From Bacteroidota bacterium (GTDB lineage: Bacteria > Bacteroidota > Bacteroidia > Bacteroidales > DTGW01): a DNA stretch of 32,119 nt. The position numbers and the translations under genes are program-made. The notes below the pieces were generated by a model. The model was not told where the DNA came from, ran no database searches, and was given only the letters and a program-made list of their open reading frames with translations. Each line of letters starts with the position of its first letter. Positions within the stretch are counted from its first letter, which is position 1. The stretch is taken from NCBI GenBank assembly GCA_020049015.1, contig JAIFLP010000056.1:1-32119 (forward strand), in the 5' to 3' direction. Below are positions 1 to 8,289 of the stretch, one piece after another.

Positions 1-47
1 TTCGTGCTAACGTTTTTTTCGATCTGATTATTGCAATTTCCGTTCAT
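1..47 (-). CDS. possible 5' end of a leftward gene, cut by the window edge
   Basis: On the minus strand an ATG at 47-45 opens a frame that stays open for 15 codons to the window edge (MNGNCNNQIEKNVST). It lies about 20 bases downstream of a leftward TACATTTG box (75-68), which is what suggests a real gene start. A second ATG four bases upstream (51-49) hits a stop after 7 codons. The fragment is too short to recognise any family, and the frame could be open by chance. Confidence 0.3.
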   Translation of the reverse strand, partial: MNGNCNNQIEKNVST

Positions 48-67
48 TCATTTTTATCTTTCTGGCA

Positions 68-75
68 CAAATGTA
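68..75 (-). promoter_or_regulatory. candidate leftward Bacteroidota -7 box (TACATTTG)
   Basis: Read on the minus strand, 75-68 is TACATTTG, a full match to the Bacteroidota -7 consensus TAnnTTTG. No well-spaced TTTG is seen at the -33 position; the nearest TTG lies about 26 bases upstream. It would start a transcript near position 60, just ahead of the possible leftward ORF. Confidence 0.4.
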
Positions 76-146
76 GTATTTCTTTTTTAATAATTTAATG
101 TCAAGGGTTTAGAAATAATTTGCTCAATTGTTGATAAGTTCATTGA

Positions 147-154
147 TACTTTTG
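147..154 (+). promoter_or_regulatory. candidate rightward -7 box (TACTTTTG) for the helicase gene
   Basis: TACTTTTG matches TAnnTTTG exactly. An ATTG at 127-130 lies 16 bases upstream and could serve as a weak -33 element. Transcription from here would start near 160, leaving about 13 bases before the ATG at 173 or about 40 before the alternative GTG at 200. Together with the box at 68-75 it makes this a divergent promoter region. Confidence 0.5.
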
Positions 155-172
155 CATTTGCTTTAAGTAAGC

Positions 173-2485
173 ATGCTATTTTTGCTAAAAACATTCTTAG
201 TGGCAGCTTTTTTAAACGATTTAAATGAAATTCAACGCCAGGCCGTTGAAGCTTATAAGGGGCCTTCTCTGATAATTGCAGGTGCTGGTTCTGGAAAAAC
301 AAGGGTACTTACTTATCGAATAGCATTTCTCTTAAGTAACGGAATACCTGCACATTCCATTTTGGCACTTACTTTTACCAATAAGGCCGCAAAAGAAATG
401 AAGGAACGAATTGCCCATTTAGTGGGTAGCGATTTGGCGCGTCAGCTTTGGATGGGTACTTTTCACTCTATTTTTAGTCGCATTCTTAGATCCGAAGCTG
501 AAAAAATCAACTTCAATAATAAATTTACTATTTACGATTCATCTGATTCTAAAAGTCTTATAGGCACTATCATTAAAGAACGAAAACTTGATGTAACAGT
601 TTATAAGCCTTCTGATGTAGCTTCTCGTATATCCTGGGCAAAGAATAATCTGATTACACCAAATGCTTATCAGTCTAATTCTCAGTTGATAACTATTGAT
701 AGAACAGCCCGAAAAGCTGAAATTGTGAATGTTTATACTGATTATATGGCTCGTTGCAAAAGAGCCAATGCGCTTGATTTTGACGATCTATTGCTCTATA
801 CAAATATACTTTTCAGAGATGCACCAGATACCCTAGCCAAATATCAAAATGGGTTTAAATATATTCTTGTTGATGAGTATCAAGATACAAATTACGCACA
901 GTATTTGATTATTAAAAAATTGTCTGGAATCCATAAAAATATTTCAGTTGTGGGCGATGATGCACAAAGTATCTATTCTTTTAGAGGTGCCAAAATTGAA
1001 AATATTCTGAATTTTAGAAATGATTATCCCGATTTTCAATTGTTTAAACTCGAGCAGAATTATCGTTCTACCCAGAGTATTGTTAAAGCAGCTAATAGCA
1101 TCATTCAAAAGAATAAAGGCCAAATACAAAAAAATGTATGGTCTTCTAATGAAATGGGTAATAAGATTAAAGTTGTTGAGGCTGCTACAGATAAAGAAGA
1201 GGCTTATATTGTTGCAAACGAAATAGCGGAAACTCAAATTGCAGATAAAGCGCTTTATTCCGATTTTGCTATTTTATATCGTACCAATGCTCAATCTCGA
1301 AATTTTGAGGAATCTCTCAGAAAAAGATCCATCCCTTATAAAATCTATGGAGGTTTGTCTTTCTTTAATCGAAAAGAGATAAAAGACCTTATCGCTTATT
1401 TTCGATTGTCTGTGAATCCCGATGATGACGAAGCTTTTAAACGAATTATCAATTATCCTGCAAGAGGAATTGGAGATACTACACTCGATCGGATATCTAC
1501 ATATGCCTATGCAAATTCACTCTCTCTTTGGAAAACCATTTCTATGATTCAGACCATTGACGTGGGTTTGCAAAAAGCGGGAGTTGCCAAAATAATGACA
1601 TTTGCTAATCTCATTAAAGTATTTCAAGATGCGGCTATTATGAGCGATGCTTATGAATATGCCATGCAGGTGTTCAATCAAAGTGGTATTTTACAGGATT
1701 TACAAGTAGATAAAACTTATGAAAATATAAGCAGGATTGAAAATATTGAAGCCTTAATGAACAGTATCAAAGAGTTTATTGACCAAAATAAACAAGGCGA
1801 TGAAATTATTACAATCGATAATTTCCTTGAAACAGTCTCCCTGCTCACTGATGCTGACAGTGAAAAGGATGAAGATAAAAATAAAGTAAGTTTAATGACC
1901 ATTCACGCGTCAAAAGGTTTGGAGTATAATTATGTCTATATTGTTGGCCTTGAAGAAGAACTTTTTCCTTCGGCCATGTCGCTTAGTACTGTTCAAGATA
2001 TAGAGGAAGAAAGACGACTTTTTTATGTTGCTCTTACCAGAGCCCGCAAACAGGCAATGTTTTCCTATGCCAATTTCAGATATAAATGGGGACAGCCAAC
2101 TTTTTGTCACCCTAGTAGATTTATTGATGAGGTAGACAAAGATTTTCTTATTTTACCAGAACGTGCTCAGATTGAAAGTAATGCACCCTTTGAATTTAGT
2201 GATAATAATACGATACCAAAAACAAAGACATCGCATGCTTCGTCTAAAATCCCTCTTGTACCAGCGCCAACTGTAAAAAAAACTTATGTAGATGCTAATT
2301 TTGTTCCCGATGCCCCTGAAACAATTAAAATAGGAATGACGGTTTTACATCCCAACTTTGGAAGTGGCACCGTAGTGGAAATTCAAGGAGATATGCCCAA
2401 CGCTAAAGCAACCGTTGAATTTATTGATGCCGGTAGCAAAACTCTTTTACTAAAATTTGCCAAACTAAAAATATTAAATAATTGA
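173..2485 (+). CDS. uvrD: UvrD/PcrA-type superfamily 1A DNA helicase
   Basis: This is an ATP-dependent 3'-5' DNA helicase of the UvrD/PcrA/Rep family, which acts in excision repair and removes proteins from DNA. The motifs run in order: Q motif (LNEIQ), Walker A GAGSGKT at residues 37-43, motif Ia (LTFTNKAA), motif II DEYQD from residue 234, motif III (GDDAQSIYSFRG), motif IV (QNYRST), motif V (TIHASKGLEY) and motif VI (RRLFYVALTRA). The last 45 residues (VLHPNFGSGTVVEIQGD...) resemble the Tudor-like tail of PcrA/UvrD that binds RNA polymerase. The length of 770 aa is normal. The first 13 residues are hydrophobic and unlike the family, so a GTG start at 200 is possible. The next gene has its own promoter. 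Confidence 0.93.
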   Translation: MLFLLKTFLVAAFLNDLNEIQRQAVEAYKGPSLIIAGAGSGKTRVLTYRIAFLLSNGIPAHSILALTFTNKAAKEMKERIAHLVGSDLARQLWMGTFHSIFSRILRSEAEKINFNNKFTIYDSSDSKSLIGTIIKERKLDVTVYKPSDVASRISWAKNNLITPNAYQSNSQLITIDRTARKAEIVNVYTDYMARCKRANALDFDDLLLYTNILFRDAPDTLAKYQNGFKYILVDEYQDTNYAQYLIIKKLSGIHKNISVVGDDAQSIYSFRGAKIENILNFRNDYPDFQLFKLEQNYRSTQSIVKAANSIIQKNKGQIQKNVWSSNEMGNKIKVVEAATDKEEAYIVANEIAETQIADKALYSDFAILYRTNAQSRNFEESLRKRSIPYKIYGGLSFFNRKEIKDLIAYFRLSVNPDDDEAFKRIINYPARGIGDTTLDRISTYAYANSLSLWKTISMIQTIDVGLQKAGVAKIMTFANLIKVFQDAAIMSDAYEYAMQVFNQSGILQDLQVDKTYENISRIENIEALMNSIKEFIDQNKQGDEIITIDNFLETVSLLTDADSEKDEDKNKVSLMTIHASKGLEYNYVYIVGLEEELFPSAMSLSTVQDIEEERRLFYVALTRARKQAMFSYANFRYKWGQPTFCHPSRFIDEVDKDFLILPERAQIESNAPFEFSDNNTIPKTKTSHASSKIPLVPAPTVKKTYVDANFVPDAPETIKIGMTVLHPNFGSGTVVEIQGDMPNAKATVEFIDAGSKTLLLKFAKLKILNN

Positions 2486-2491
2486 TACTGT

Positions 2492-2522
2492 TTTGTTTTT
2501 TAGTCTTTTTAAACTAATTTTG
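2492..2522 (+). promoter_or_regulatory. Bacteroidota promoter for the DUF4290-murA pair
   Basis: TTTG at 2492-2495 is followed after exactly 19 bases by TAATTTTG at 2515-2522. That matches both the -33 (TTTG) and -7 (TAnnTTTG) elements of the Bacteroidota housekeeping promoter. The predicted transcript starts near 2529 and the ATG is at 2543, giving a leader of about 14 bases with no Shine-Dalgarno. Confidence 0.6.
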
Positions 2523-2542
2523 TCCAATATTTTTTAATATTT

Positions 2543-3355
2543 ATGACAGATTTTGATTACAATACCAGCCGCGAAAAGCTAATCCTTCCTGAATACGGCC
2601 GAAACATCCAAAAAATGGTTAATTACGCCACCAACATCAATGAAAGCGAACTACGAAATAGTGCAGCTAAATCGCTTATTGCAGTGATGGGTAATTTAAA
2701 TCCTCATTTGCGCGATGTAAACGATTTTAAACATAAATTATGGGATCATCTTCAAATCATCTCTAATTTCAGTATCGATATTGATTCACCATATCCCGTA
2801 CTTAAAAAAGAAGTTATACTTGAAAAACCACGTCGTGTTCCTTATTCGCTAAGTAATTTGAGGTATAAACATTATGGAAAAAATGTAGAATATCTTATTG
2901 ACGAAGCTCTTAAAATGGAAGATATGGAGCAAAGGCTGGCATTCTGTATCATGATTGCCAATATGATGAAGAAGTTTTACCTTACATGGAACAAAGAAGC
3001 TGTAAGCGATTTACAAATTTTTAGGGATCTTAATGAATTGTCTCGTGGTAAAATTGTTATCCCTTCAGAAATAAAGCTTAGCGAAACACGCGATTTACTT
3101 GCTGAAATTCGTAAAGCACCAGCAGCAGAAGCCCCCCTTAACAATAAGCAGAATCAAAATAAACAAAATCAAGGTAGGCAAAATTCTAATGCCTCAAAAA
3201 ATGGTCAAAAAAGTTTTTCTTCCCAAAACAATAGAGGTAAGTCTCCTGGCTTTTATAGCAATGGAAATAAAAGCAATAATGGCAATACTGGCAATACTGG
3301 AAATACTGGTGGAGGATACGCCAATAAGTTAAAAGTAGTGAAAAAGAAATTCTAA
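2543..3355 (+). CDS. DUF4290 domain-containing protein, function unknown
   Basis: This matches, from memory, the Bacteroidota-restricted DUF4290 family, whose genes are commonly found next to murA. The first ~195 residues form the conserved domain, beginning FDYNTSREKLILPEYGRNIQKMV; it is probably mostly helical, soluble and without a signal peptide. From about residue 196 the protein becomes a low-complexity tail rich in Asn, Gln, Gly and Ser with (GNT) repeats, ending in the basic KLKVVKKKF. Such a tail might bind nucleic acid or anionic partners, but that is a guess. The stop is only 6 bases from the murA start, so the two are almost certainly cotranscribed from the promoter at 2492-2522. 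A link to peptidoglycan synthesis is inferred from position only. Confidence 0.85.
   Translation: MTDFDYNTSREKLILPEYGRNIQKMVNYATNINESELRNSAAKSLIAVMGNLNPHLRDVNDFKHKLWDHLQIISNFSIDIDSPYPVLKKEVILEKPRRVPYSLSNLRYKHYGKNVEYLIDEALKMEDMEQRLAFCIMIANMMKKFYLTWNKEAVSDLQIFRDLNELSRGKIVIPSEIKLSETRDLLAEIRKAPAAEAPLNNKQNQNKQNQGRQNSNASKNGQKSFSSQNNRGKSPGFYSNGNKSNNGNTGNTGNTGGGYANKLKVVKKKF
3281..3307 (+). repeat. three 9-base tandem units in the DUF4290 gene
   Basis: GGCAATACT occurs twice, followed by GGAAATACT, encoding the GNT repeats of the low-complexity tail. The unit is a multiple of three, so slippage would change tail length without breaking the frame. Confidence 0.85.
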
Positions 3356-3361
3356 TTCCAA

Positions 3362-4669
3362 ATGGCTTTTTTTGAAGTACATGGTGGTGCCCGTTTAAAG
3401 GGGGATATTTTCCCGCAAGGTGCGAAAAATGAGGCATTACAGGTTATCTGCGCTTGTCTTCTTACCCCACAAAAAGTTACTATTTATAACGTCCCAGAAA
3501 TAATTGATGTCTTAAATCTTATAGAAATACTTAAGCTCCTAGGTGTTGAAGTGGATAAGATCAAAGAGGGTGTTTATAGTTTTACAGCTAAAAATATTGA
3601 CTTGGACATGCTCCTTTCTGATATCTATAAAAAGAAAGCAGCTAGACTCCGAGGATCTATTATGGTGATTGGCCCTCTTTTGGCTCGCTTTGGTAAAGGC
3701 TTTGTGCCACGACCCGGTGGTGACATGATTGGCCGCAGACGACTTGATACCCATTTTCAAGGCTTTATTAATCTGGGAGCCAAATTCCATTTCGATCCCA
3801 ATGATAATTTTTTTAGTATTGAGGCCGATAAACTAACAGGTACCAATATGCTTCTCGATGAAGCTTCTGTTACCGGTACTGCTAATATAGTAATGGCTGC
3901 CGTAATGGCTAAGGGTATTACAACAATCTATAATGCAGCCTGCGAGCCCTATATTCAGCAACTCTGCAAAATGCTTAATTCAATGGGGGCTCAGATTTCT
4001 GGACTAGCTTCAAATCTTCTTACTATTAGTGGCGTCGATCAATTAAATGGATGTGCGCATTACATTCTGCCCGACATGATCGAGGTAGGTAGCTTCATAG
4101 GTTTGGCTGCTATGACTCAGTCTTCTATACGCATCAAAGATGTATCAGTTGAAAACCTAGGAATCATTCCTTCTGCCTTTAGAAGGTTGGGTATACAACT
4201 CGAAATTCAAGGTGACGATATTTTTATTCCTGAACAGGAAGAGTATGAAATAGATACTTTTATTGATGGCTCTATTATGACCATTGCAGATGCTCCTTGG
4301 CCTGGTTTAACTCCCGATTTGCTTAGCGTTTTTCTTGTAATTGCTACTCAGGCAAAGGGAAGTGTTTTGATACATCAAAAAATGTTTGAAAGCCGACTCT
4401 TTTTCGTTGATAAACTTATAGATATGGGTGCTCAAATTATACTTTGTGATCCTCATAGAGCTACTGTAATTGGACTTAATAATCGATTCCGATTGCGCCC
4501 AACCAATATGTCTTCTCCAGATATCCGCGCTGGTGTTGCCCTTCTAATAGCTGCCTTATCCGCTCAGGGAAAAAGCATCATTCATAATATTGAACAAATT
4601 GATCGCGGTTATGCTAATATTGATGCCCGACTTAATCTTTTGGGAGCCAATATTAAAAGGTTTGATTAA
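3362..4669 (+). CDS. murA: UDP-N-acetylglucosamine 1-carboxyvinyltransferase (MurA)
   Basis: This cytoplasmic enzyme transfers enolpyruvate from PEP to UDP-GlcNAc, the first committed step of peptidoglycan synthesis. The 435-aa length and two-domain EPT fold agree with the family. Visible motifs include the GAKNEAL loop with its catalytic-region Lys and Asn near residue 22, RGSIMVIGPLLARFG, and the active-site loop PGGDMIGRRRLDTH. In that loop residue 121 is Asp (codon GAC at 3722-3724), where the E. coli enzyme has Cys115. In other bacteria this change prevents covalent inactivation by fosfomycin. The gene follows the DUF4290 gene by 6 bases and ends 2 bases from a convergent gene, with no terminator visible between them. 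Confidence 0.97.
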   Translation: MAFFEVHGGARLKGDIFPQGAKNEALQVICACLLTPQKVTIYNVPEIIDVLNLIEILKLLGVEVDKIKEGVYSFTAKNIDLDMLLSDIYKKKAARLRGSIMVIGPLLARFGKGFVPRPGGDMIGRRRLDTHFQGFINLGAKFHFDPNDNFFSIEADKLTGTNMLLDEASVTGTANIVMAAVMAKGITTIYNAACEPYIQQLCKMLNSMGAQISGLASNLLTISGVDQLNGCAHYILPDMIEVGSFIGLAAMTQSSIRIKDVSVENLGIIPSAFRRLGIQLEIQGDDIFIPEQEEYEIDTFIDGSIMTIADAPWPGLTPDLLSVFLVIATQAKGSVLIHQKMFESRLFFVDKLIDMGAQIILCDPHRATVIGLNNRFRLRPTNMSSPDIRAGVALLIAALSAQGKSIIHNIEQIDRGYANIDARLNLLGANIKRFD

Positions 4670-4671
4670 TT

Positions 4672-5397
4672 CTAAAACATTACTGTGCCTGTCAAAAAAA
4701 ATCTTAGGGGGTCAAAATATAATGCCGATCCAAAATTGTTGTTATTTTTTAACATGTGTTCATAATAAAGATTGTTCATAATACTTAATGACACTCCAAA
4801 ACGATCATTAATACTATGACGAAAACCTGCTGTTATATTACCCCCGTAGCGCATAAACGATGCATCTGACGATGTAGAAACTTCAGTTTTAATGGCATTG
4901 AATTGTAATATATTTAATGAGTCAGGCGCATACGAGCTTTGGTATTCATTTTTTACTTTTTTACCATACCCCCCTAATATGTCAAGTCCAAAAAACATCA
5001 ACCAGTCTTGACCTATGTTTTCATGCCATTCATAACCCAAATTTATAATGCCGGCTGAAGACACAAACTGATACCTGCTGCTAATTATCATGGTATCAAT
5101 GCCACTTTCCTGATATTTAATCAAGTGATGATCATAACCATTTAAATACTCTTCATCTTTTTCTGTCAAGTATAAACTTATCCTATATGCGCCGTTTCGC
5201 TTGTGGTATTTGTATTGAACCATGGCCGAACTTTTGTTAAGGTCAAATCCTGTTATAAATGGAATTAAATTTACATTTATTTCATGTTTGGAGTAAATAC
5301 TGTCTCTATCTATAATAGTGCTGTCTAAAATTTCCTGTGAATAAATATTTAAGGAAGTAAGGCAAATAGCAAAAAGTAGGATTTGAATCTGTTTCAT
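4672..5397 (-). CDS. putative outer-membrane beta-barrel protein, family not recognised
   Basis: The protein starts MKQIQILLFAICLTSLNIYSQ, a typical Sec signal peptide with likely cleavage after SQ. About 220 mature residues follow with alternating polar/aromatic stretches (AMVQYKYHK, AYRISLYLTE, GYEWHENIG, ITAGFRHSI, GVSLSIMNNLYYEHM), and the last residue is Phe (TGTVMF). This suggests a small barrel of perhaps 8 to 10 strands. The ORF track extends upstream to 5445, but the candidate promoter box at 5448-5455 would place the transcript start near that point, so the ATG at 5397 immediately before the signal peptide is preferred. It is a single leftward gene between murA and grpE. No substrate or partner can be named. 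Confidence 0.7.
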   Translation of the reverse strand: MKQIQILLFAICLTSLNIYSQEILDSTIIDRDSIYSKHEINVNLIPFITGFDLNKSSAMVQYKYHKRNGAYRISLYLTEKDEEYLNGYDHHLIKYQESGIDTMIISSRYQFVSSAGIINLGYEWHENIGQDWLMFFGLDILGGYGKKVKNEYQSSYAPDSLNILQFNAIKTEVSTSSDASFMRYGGNITAGFRHSINDRFGVSLSIMNNLYYEHMLKNNNNFGSALYFDPLRFFLTGTVMF

Positions 5398-5447
5398 GTT
5401 TGTCTTATTATTTTTACTTCTACAATTTATACTTCGAATACCCACCC

Positions 5448-5455
5448 CAAATTTA
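5448..5455 (-). promoter_or_regulatory. candidate leftward -7 box (TAAATTTG) for the outer-membrane protein
   Basis: Read on the minus strand, 5455-5448 is TAAATTTG, matching TAnnTTTG. No clear -33 TTTG was found. The predicted start of transcription near 5441 gives a leader of about 44 bases to the ATG at 5397 and argues against the longer ORF start at 5445. Confidence 0.45.
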
Positions 5456-5594
5456 TAAAAATATTTCAGATAATTATTAATGTCATTTTGTCGCTAACAA
5501 TTGTTTGGCAGAAAAATTGTTTCTTTGCACTTTGCATAATGCTATCGGATTAGTTAAATCTTATTGTTCAATGAAGTTTTATAAAAGAAAGAAT

Positions 5595-6191
5595 ATGACA
5601 GAGGAAAAAACAAGTAATGTGAATGACAAAATTGCAGGTTCTGTTGATGAAAATGTTTTAGATACTGAAAATTCGTCAGGTAACTTGTCAGACGAATTAA
5701 ATGAAATACTTATTGAAGATGAAAATACTCCTTCTGCAGATGAAACTATCTCTGAATTGGAGGCTAAAGTCAATGAATGGCAGGATAAATACATTAGAAT
5801 AAGTGCTGAATTCGATAATTATAGAAAAAGAACATTAAAGGAGAAATCAGACTTGCTCAAATATGGAAGTGAGGATGCTTTAAAATCTTTAATTCCTGTT
5901 ATTGACGATTTTGAAAGGGGACTGAAAAGTATTGATCAAGCGCAAGATATGAATTCAGTTAAGGAAGGAATGTTGCTTATCTATAATAAATTCAGGGAAT
6001 ATTTAAACCAACGAAGCATTAAAGAAATTGAAGCTTTGAACCTTGATTTTAACGTAGATGTTCATGAGGCAATTACCAAAATACCTGTTGAAGATAAATC
6101 ATTGTCTGGCAAAATTGTTGATGTTGTTGAAAAGGGTTACTATCTTCATGATAAGGTGATTCGTTTTTCGAAAGTTGTTATTGCGGAATAA
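5595..6191 (+). CDS. grpE: nucleotide exchange factor GrpE
   Basis: GrpE releases ADP from the chaperone DnaK and so drives the DnaK-DnaJ folding cycle in the cytoplasm. The N-terminal ~50 residues are acidic and probably disordered. A long helix follows ([29 protein letters not shown]), with the family motif [10 protein letters not shown] and then VIDDFERGL. The C-terminal beta head includes [10 protein letters not shown] and [19 protein letters not shown]. The track start (TTG at 5505) would add 30 unrelated residues. The ATG at 5595 after an A-rich leader gives 198 aa, normal for the family. An ATG at 5571 is a weaker alternative. A near-consensus TTTCTTTG at 5520-5527 may be the promoter. 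dnaJ follows after 10 bases. Confidence 0.95.
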   Translation: MTEEKTSNVNDKIAGSVDENVLDTENSSGNLSDELNEILIEDENTPSADETISELEAKVNEWQDKYIRISAEFDNYRKRTLKEKSDLLKYGSEDALKSLIPVIDDFERGLKSIDQAQDMNSVKEGMLLIYNKFREYLNQRSIKEIEALNLDFNVDVHEAITKIPVEDKSLSGKIVDVVEKGYYLHDKVIRFSKVVIAE

Positions 6192-6201
6192 AAAAATTAA
6201 A

Positions 6202-7347
6202 ATGAGTAAAAGAGACTATTACGAAGTTCTTGAAGTACAAAAAAATGCATCAGCTGATGATATAAAGAAGGCTTATCGAAAGCAAGCCATGAAATTTCAT
6301 CCCGATAGGAATCCGGGTGATAAAGCAGCCGAAGAAAATTTTAAAGAAGCAGCTGAAGCATATGAGGTGCTTAGTGATAATCAAAAGCGTGCCCGTTACG
6401 ATCAGTACGGCCATGCAGGTGTTGGCGGTGGTGGTTTTAGTGGTGGCGGTATGAATATGGAAGATATCTTCTCCCATTTTGGTGATGTATTTTCTGATAT
6501 GGGCTTTGGTGGTTTTGGAGGCTTTGGTGGAGGACGCGGGAGCTCTCAAAGAGTAACCAAAGGTGCAAATCTTCGTGTAAAGGTGAAGCTAACTTTGGAA
6601 GAAATTAATAACGGCGTTGAAAAGAAAATTAAAGTAAATAAATATGTTTCCTGTAAGTCATGTTCCGGTTCTGGAGCTGAAGGAAATAGTGGACATGAAA
6701 CTTGCCGGAATTGTAATGGATCAGGTATGGAAACCCGAATTACTAACACCATTCTTGGTCGTATGCAAACGTCTTCTCCTTGTTCTCATTGCGGTGGAAC
6801 AGGAAAGATTATTACCCGCAAATGTACTACCTGCCATGGTGAAGGTATTGTTCAAGAAAGTGAAACCATTTCAATAAATATTCCTGCAGGGGTAGGAGAG
6901 GGAATGCAATTGTCCGTCTCTGGAAAAGGAAATGCTCCAAGGAGAGGTGGTGTAAATGGAGATTTACTCGTTCTTATTTCTGAAGAAAATCATCCCGAAC
7001 TTATTAGGGATGGTACTGATTTATTCTATAATTTATTTCTTACTATTCCTGAAGCCATATTGGGTGGAAGCATTGAAGTGCCTTCTCTAGAAGGTAAACT
7101 AAAAATAAAAATTGATCCAGGAACTCAGCCAGGCAAAATATTCCGACTTAGAGGTAAAGGTCTTCCTGAAGTAAATAGTTATGGTAGAGGAGATTTACTC
7201 GTGAATATAAATGTTTGGATTCCTAAAAATCTGAATAAAGAGGATAAAAAACTTTTTGAAAAGTTTGTTGGAAACCCTGCTTTTACACCCAATCCCGATA
7301 ATAGTGAAAAAACATTCTTTCAAAGAATGAGAGGCATATTTGAATAA
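6202..7347 (+). CDS. dnaJ: co-chaperone DnaJ (Hsp40, type I)
   Basis: DnaJ delivers unfolded proteins to DnaK and stimulates its ATPase. The J domain has the HPD motif at residues 33-35. It is followed by a Gly/Phe-rich linker ([23 protein letters not shown]... [10 protein letters not shown]). Four CxxCxGxG-type zinc repeats are present: [24 protein letters not shown] and CTTCHGEG. The C-terminal peptide-binding domains complete the protein ([38 protein letters not shown]). The ATG at 6202 ([12 protein letters not shown]) is used instead of the track start at 6175, which lies inside grpE. That gives 381 aa, the normal size. grpE and dnaJ form an operon; dnaK is not in this window. Confidence 0.97.
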   Translation: MSKRDYYEVLEVQKNASADDIKKAYRKQAMKFHPDRNPGDKAAEENFKEAAEAYEVLSDNQKRARYDQYGHAGVGGGGFSGGGMNMEDIFSHFGDVFSDMGFGGFGGFGGGRGSSQRVTKGANLRVKVKLTLEEINNGVEKKIKVNKYVSCKSCSGSGAEGNSGHETCRNCNGSGMETRITNTILGRMQTSSPCSHCGGTGKIITRKCTTCHGEGIVQESETISINIPAGVGEGMQLSVSGKGNAPRRGGVNGDLLVLISEENHPELIRDGTDLFYNLFLTIPEAILGGSIEVPSLEGKLKIKIDPGTQPGKIFRLRGKGLPEVNSYGRGDLLVNINVWIPKNLNKEDKKLFEKFVGNPAFTPNPDNSEKTFFQRMRGIFE

Positions 7348-7359
7348 TGATTGTAATTT

Positions 7360-8289
7360 ATGATTTTACAAACGCAATCTGTTACAAAGGTGTTTTCAGG
7401 AAAAACAGCTTTAGAGAATGTAAGCATTAGTGTCCCTAGAGGTTCTATATACGGATTATTAGGTCCGAATGGAGCTGGAAAAACCACTCTTATCCGGATG
7501 ATAACTCAAATTACAGCACCCGATAACGGTTCTATCTACTTTGACGGAAGACTCATTCAAACCAACGATATTTTTTCTATGGGCTATTTGCCTGAAGAAA
7601 GAGGATTATACCGCAAAATGAAAGTTGGCGAATTAGCTCTTTATTTGGCACAATTGAAAGGCCTATCAAAGGAAATTGCATTGATACGATTGAAAAAATG
7701 GTTTCAACTTTTTGAAATTGAAGATTGGCGGAACAAAAAAATTGAAGTGCTATCTAAAGGGATGCAGCAAAAGTTACAATTTATAGTTACAGTTTTGCAT
7801 GAGCCCAAACTCCTTATTTTTGATGAGCCTTTTAGCGGTTTTGATCCAATCAATGCCGAAAAAATAAAAAATGAAATTATTAAACTGAAAAATAATGGCG
7901 CTACCGTTATCTTTTCTACTCATAATATGGCCTCAGTTGAAGAACTATGCAGTCATCTAACTCTTATAAATAATGGCAAGGATATTCTTTCTGGTGAAGT
8001 AAATGCCATCAAAAAAGAATTTGCAGGTAACATGGCGAAAATTATTCTCGAAACGCCTTTAGATACTATTTCAGAAAAAATACCCCCTGCATTTTTGTTG
8101 TGCGAACAATCTCGAAAGGGCGATTTGATTGAGTTAATGGTGAAAATGCCTCAGAATGCATCAGCTTATGATCTACTTTCAAAACTAGAGGGGAATATTA
8201 TTTCTTATCAATTGCAATTACCTTCAATGAATGATATCTTTATCACAGCCGTAAATTCTAATAATCAGCAATATGCTTCGCAAAATTAA
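7360..8289 (+). CDS. ABC transporter ATP-binding protein, NatA-like
   Basis: This is the nucleotide-binding subunit that powers the adjacent ABC-2 type permease. Walker A is GPNGAGKTT at residues 35-43, the signature is LSKGMQQK, Walker B is LLIFDEPFSGFDP, and the H-loop is STHNM. The final ~80 residues form the extra C-terminal domain common in ABC-2 exporter ATPases. The overall pattern resembles NatA of the NatAB sodium exporter, but substrates of this class cannot be read from sequence. It starts 12 bases after dnaJ and overlaps the permease gene by 17 bases, so the pair is translationally coupled and probably cotranscribed with grpE-dnaJ. Confidence 0.9.
   Translation: MILQTQSVTKVFSGKTALENVSISVPRGSIYGLLGPNGAGKTTLIRMITQITAPDNGSIYFDGRLIQTNDIFSMGYLPEERGLYRKMKVGELALYLAQLKGLSKEIALIRLKKWFQLFEIEDWRNKKIEVLSKGMQQKLQFIVTVLHEPKLLIFDEPFSGFDPINAEKIKNEIIKLKNNGATVIFSTHNMASVEELCSHLTLINNGKDILSGEVNAIKKEFAGNMAKIILETPLDTISEKIPPAFLLCEQSRKGDLIELMVKMPQNASAYDLLSKLEGNIISYQLQLPSMNDIFITAVNSNNQQYASQN

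Noticed and set aside
3186-3437. 83-aa minus-strand ORF across the DUF4290/murA junction
   Set aside because: It is antisense to a low-complexity tail and the start of murA, with no promoter or family similarity.
5505-5594. Extended TTG start of grpE from the ORF track
   Set aside because: The added residues are unlike GrpE, and the near-consensus box at 5520-5527 would lie inside them. The ATG at 5595 is better.
6175-6201. Upstream start of dnaJ overlapping grpE
   Set aside because: The universal J-domain start ([12 protein letters not shown]) begins at 6202, and the extra residues come from the end of grpE read in another frame.
6420-6540. Gly-rich repetitive DNA in dnaJ
   Set aside because: This is the ordinary Gly/Phe linker of type I DnaJ.
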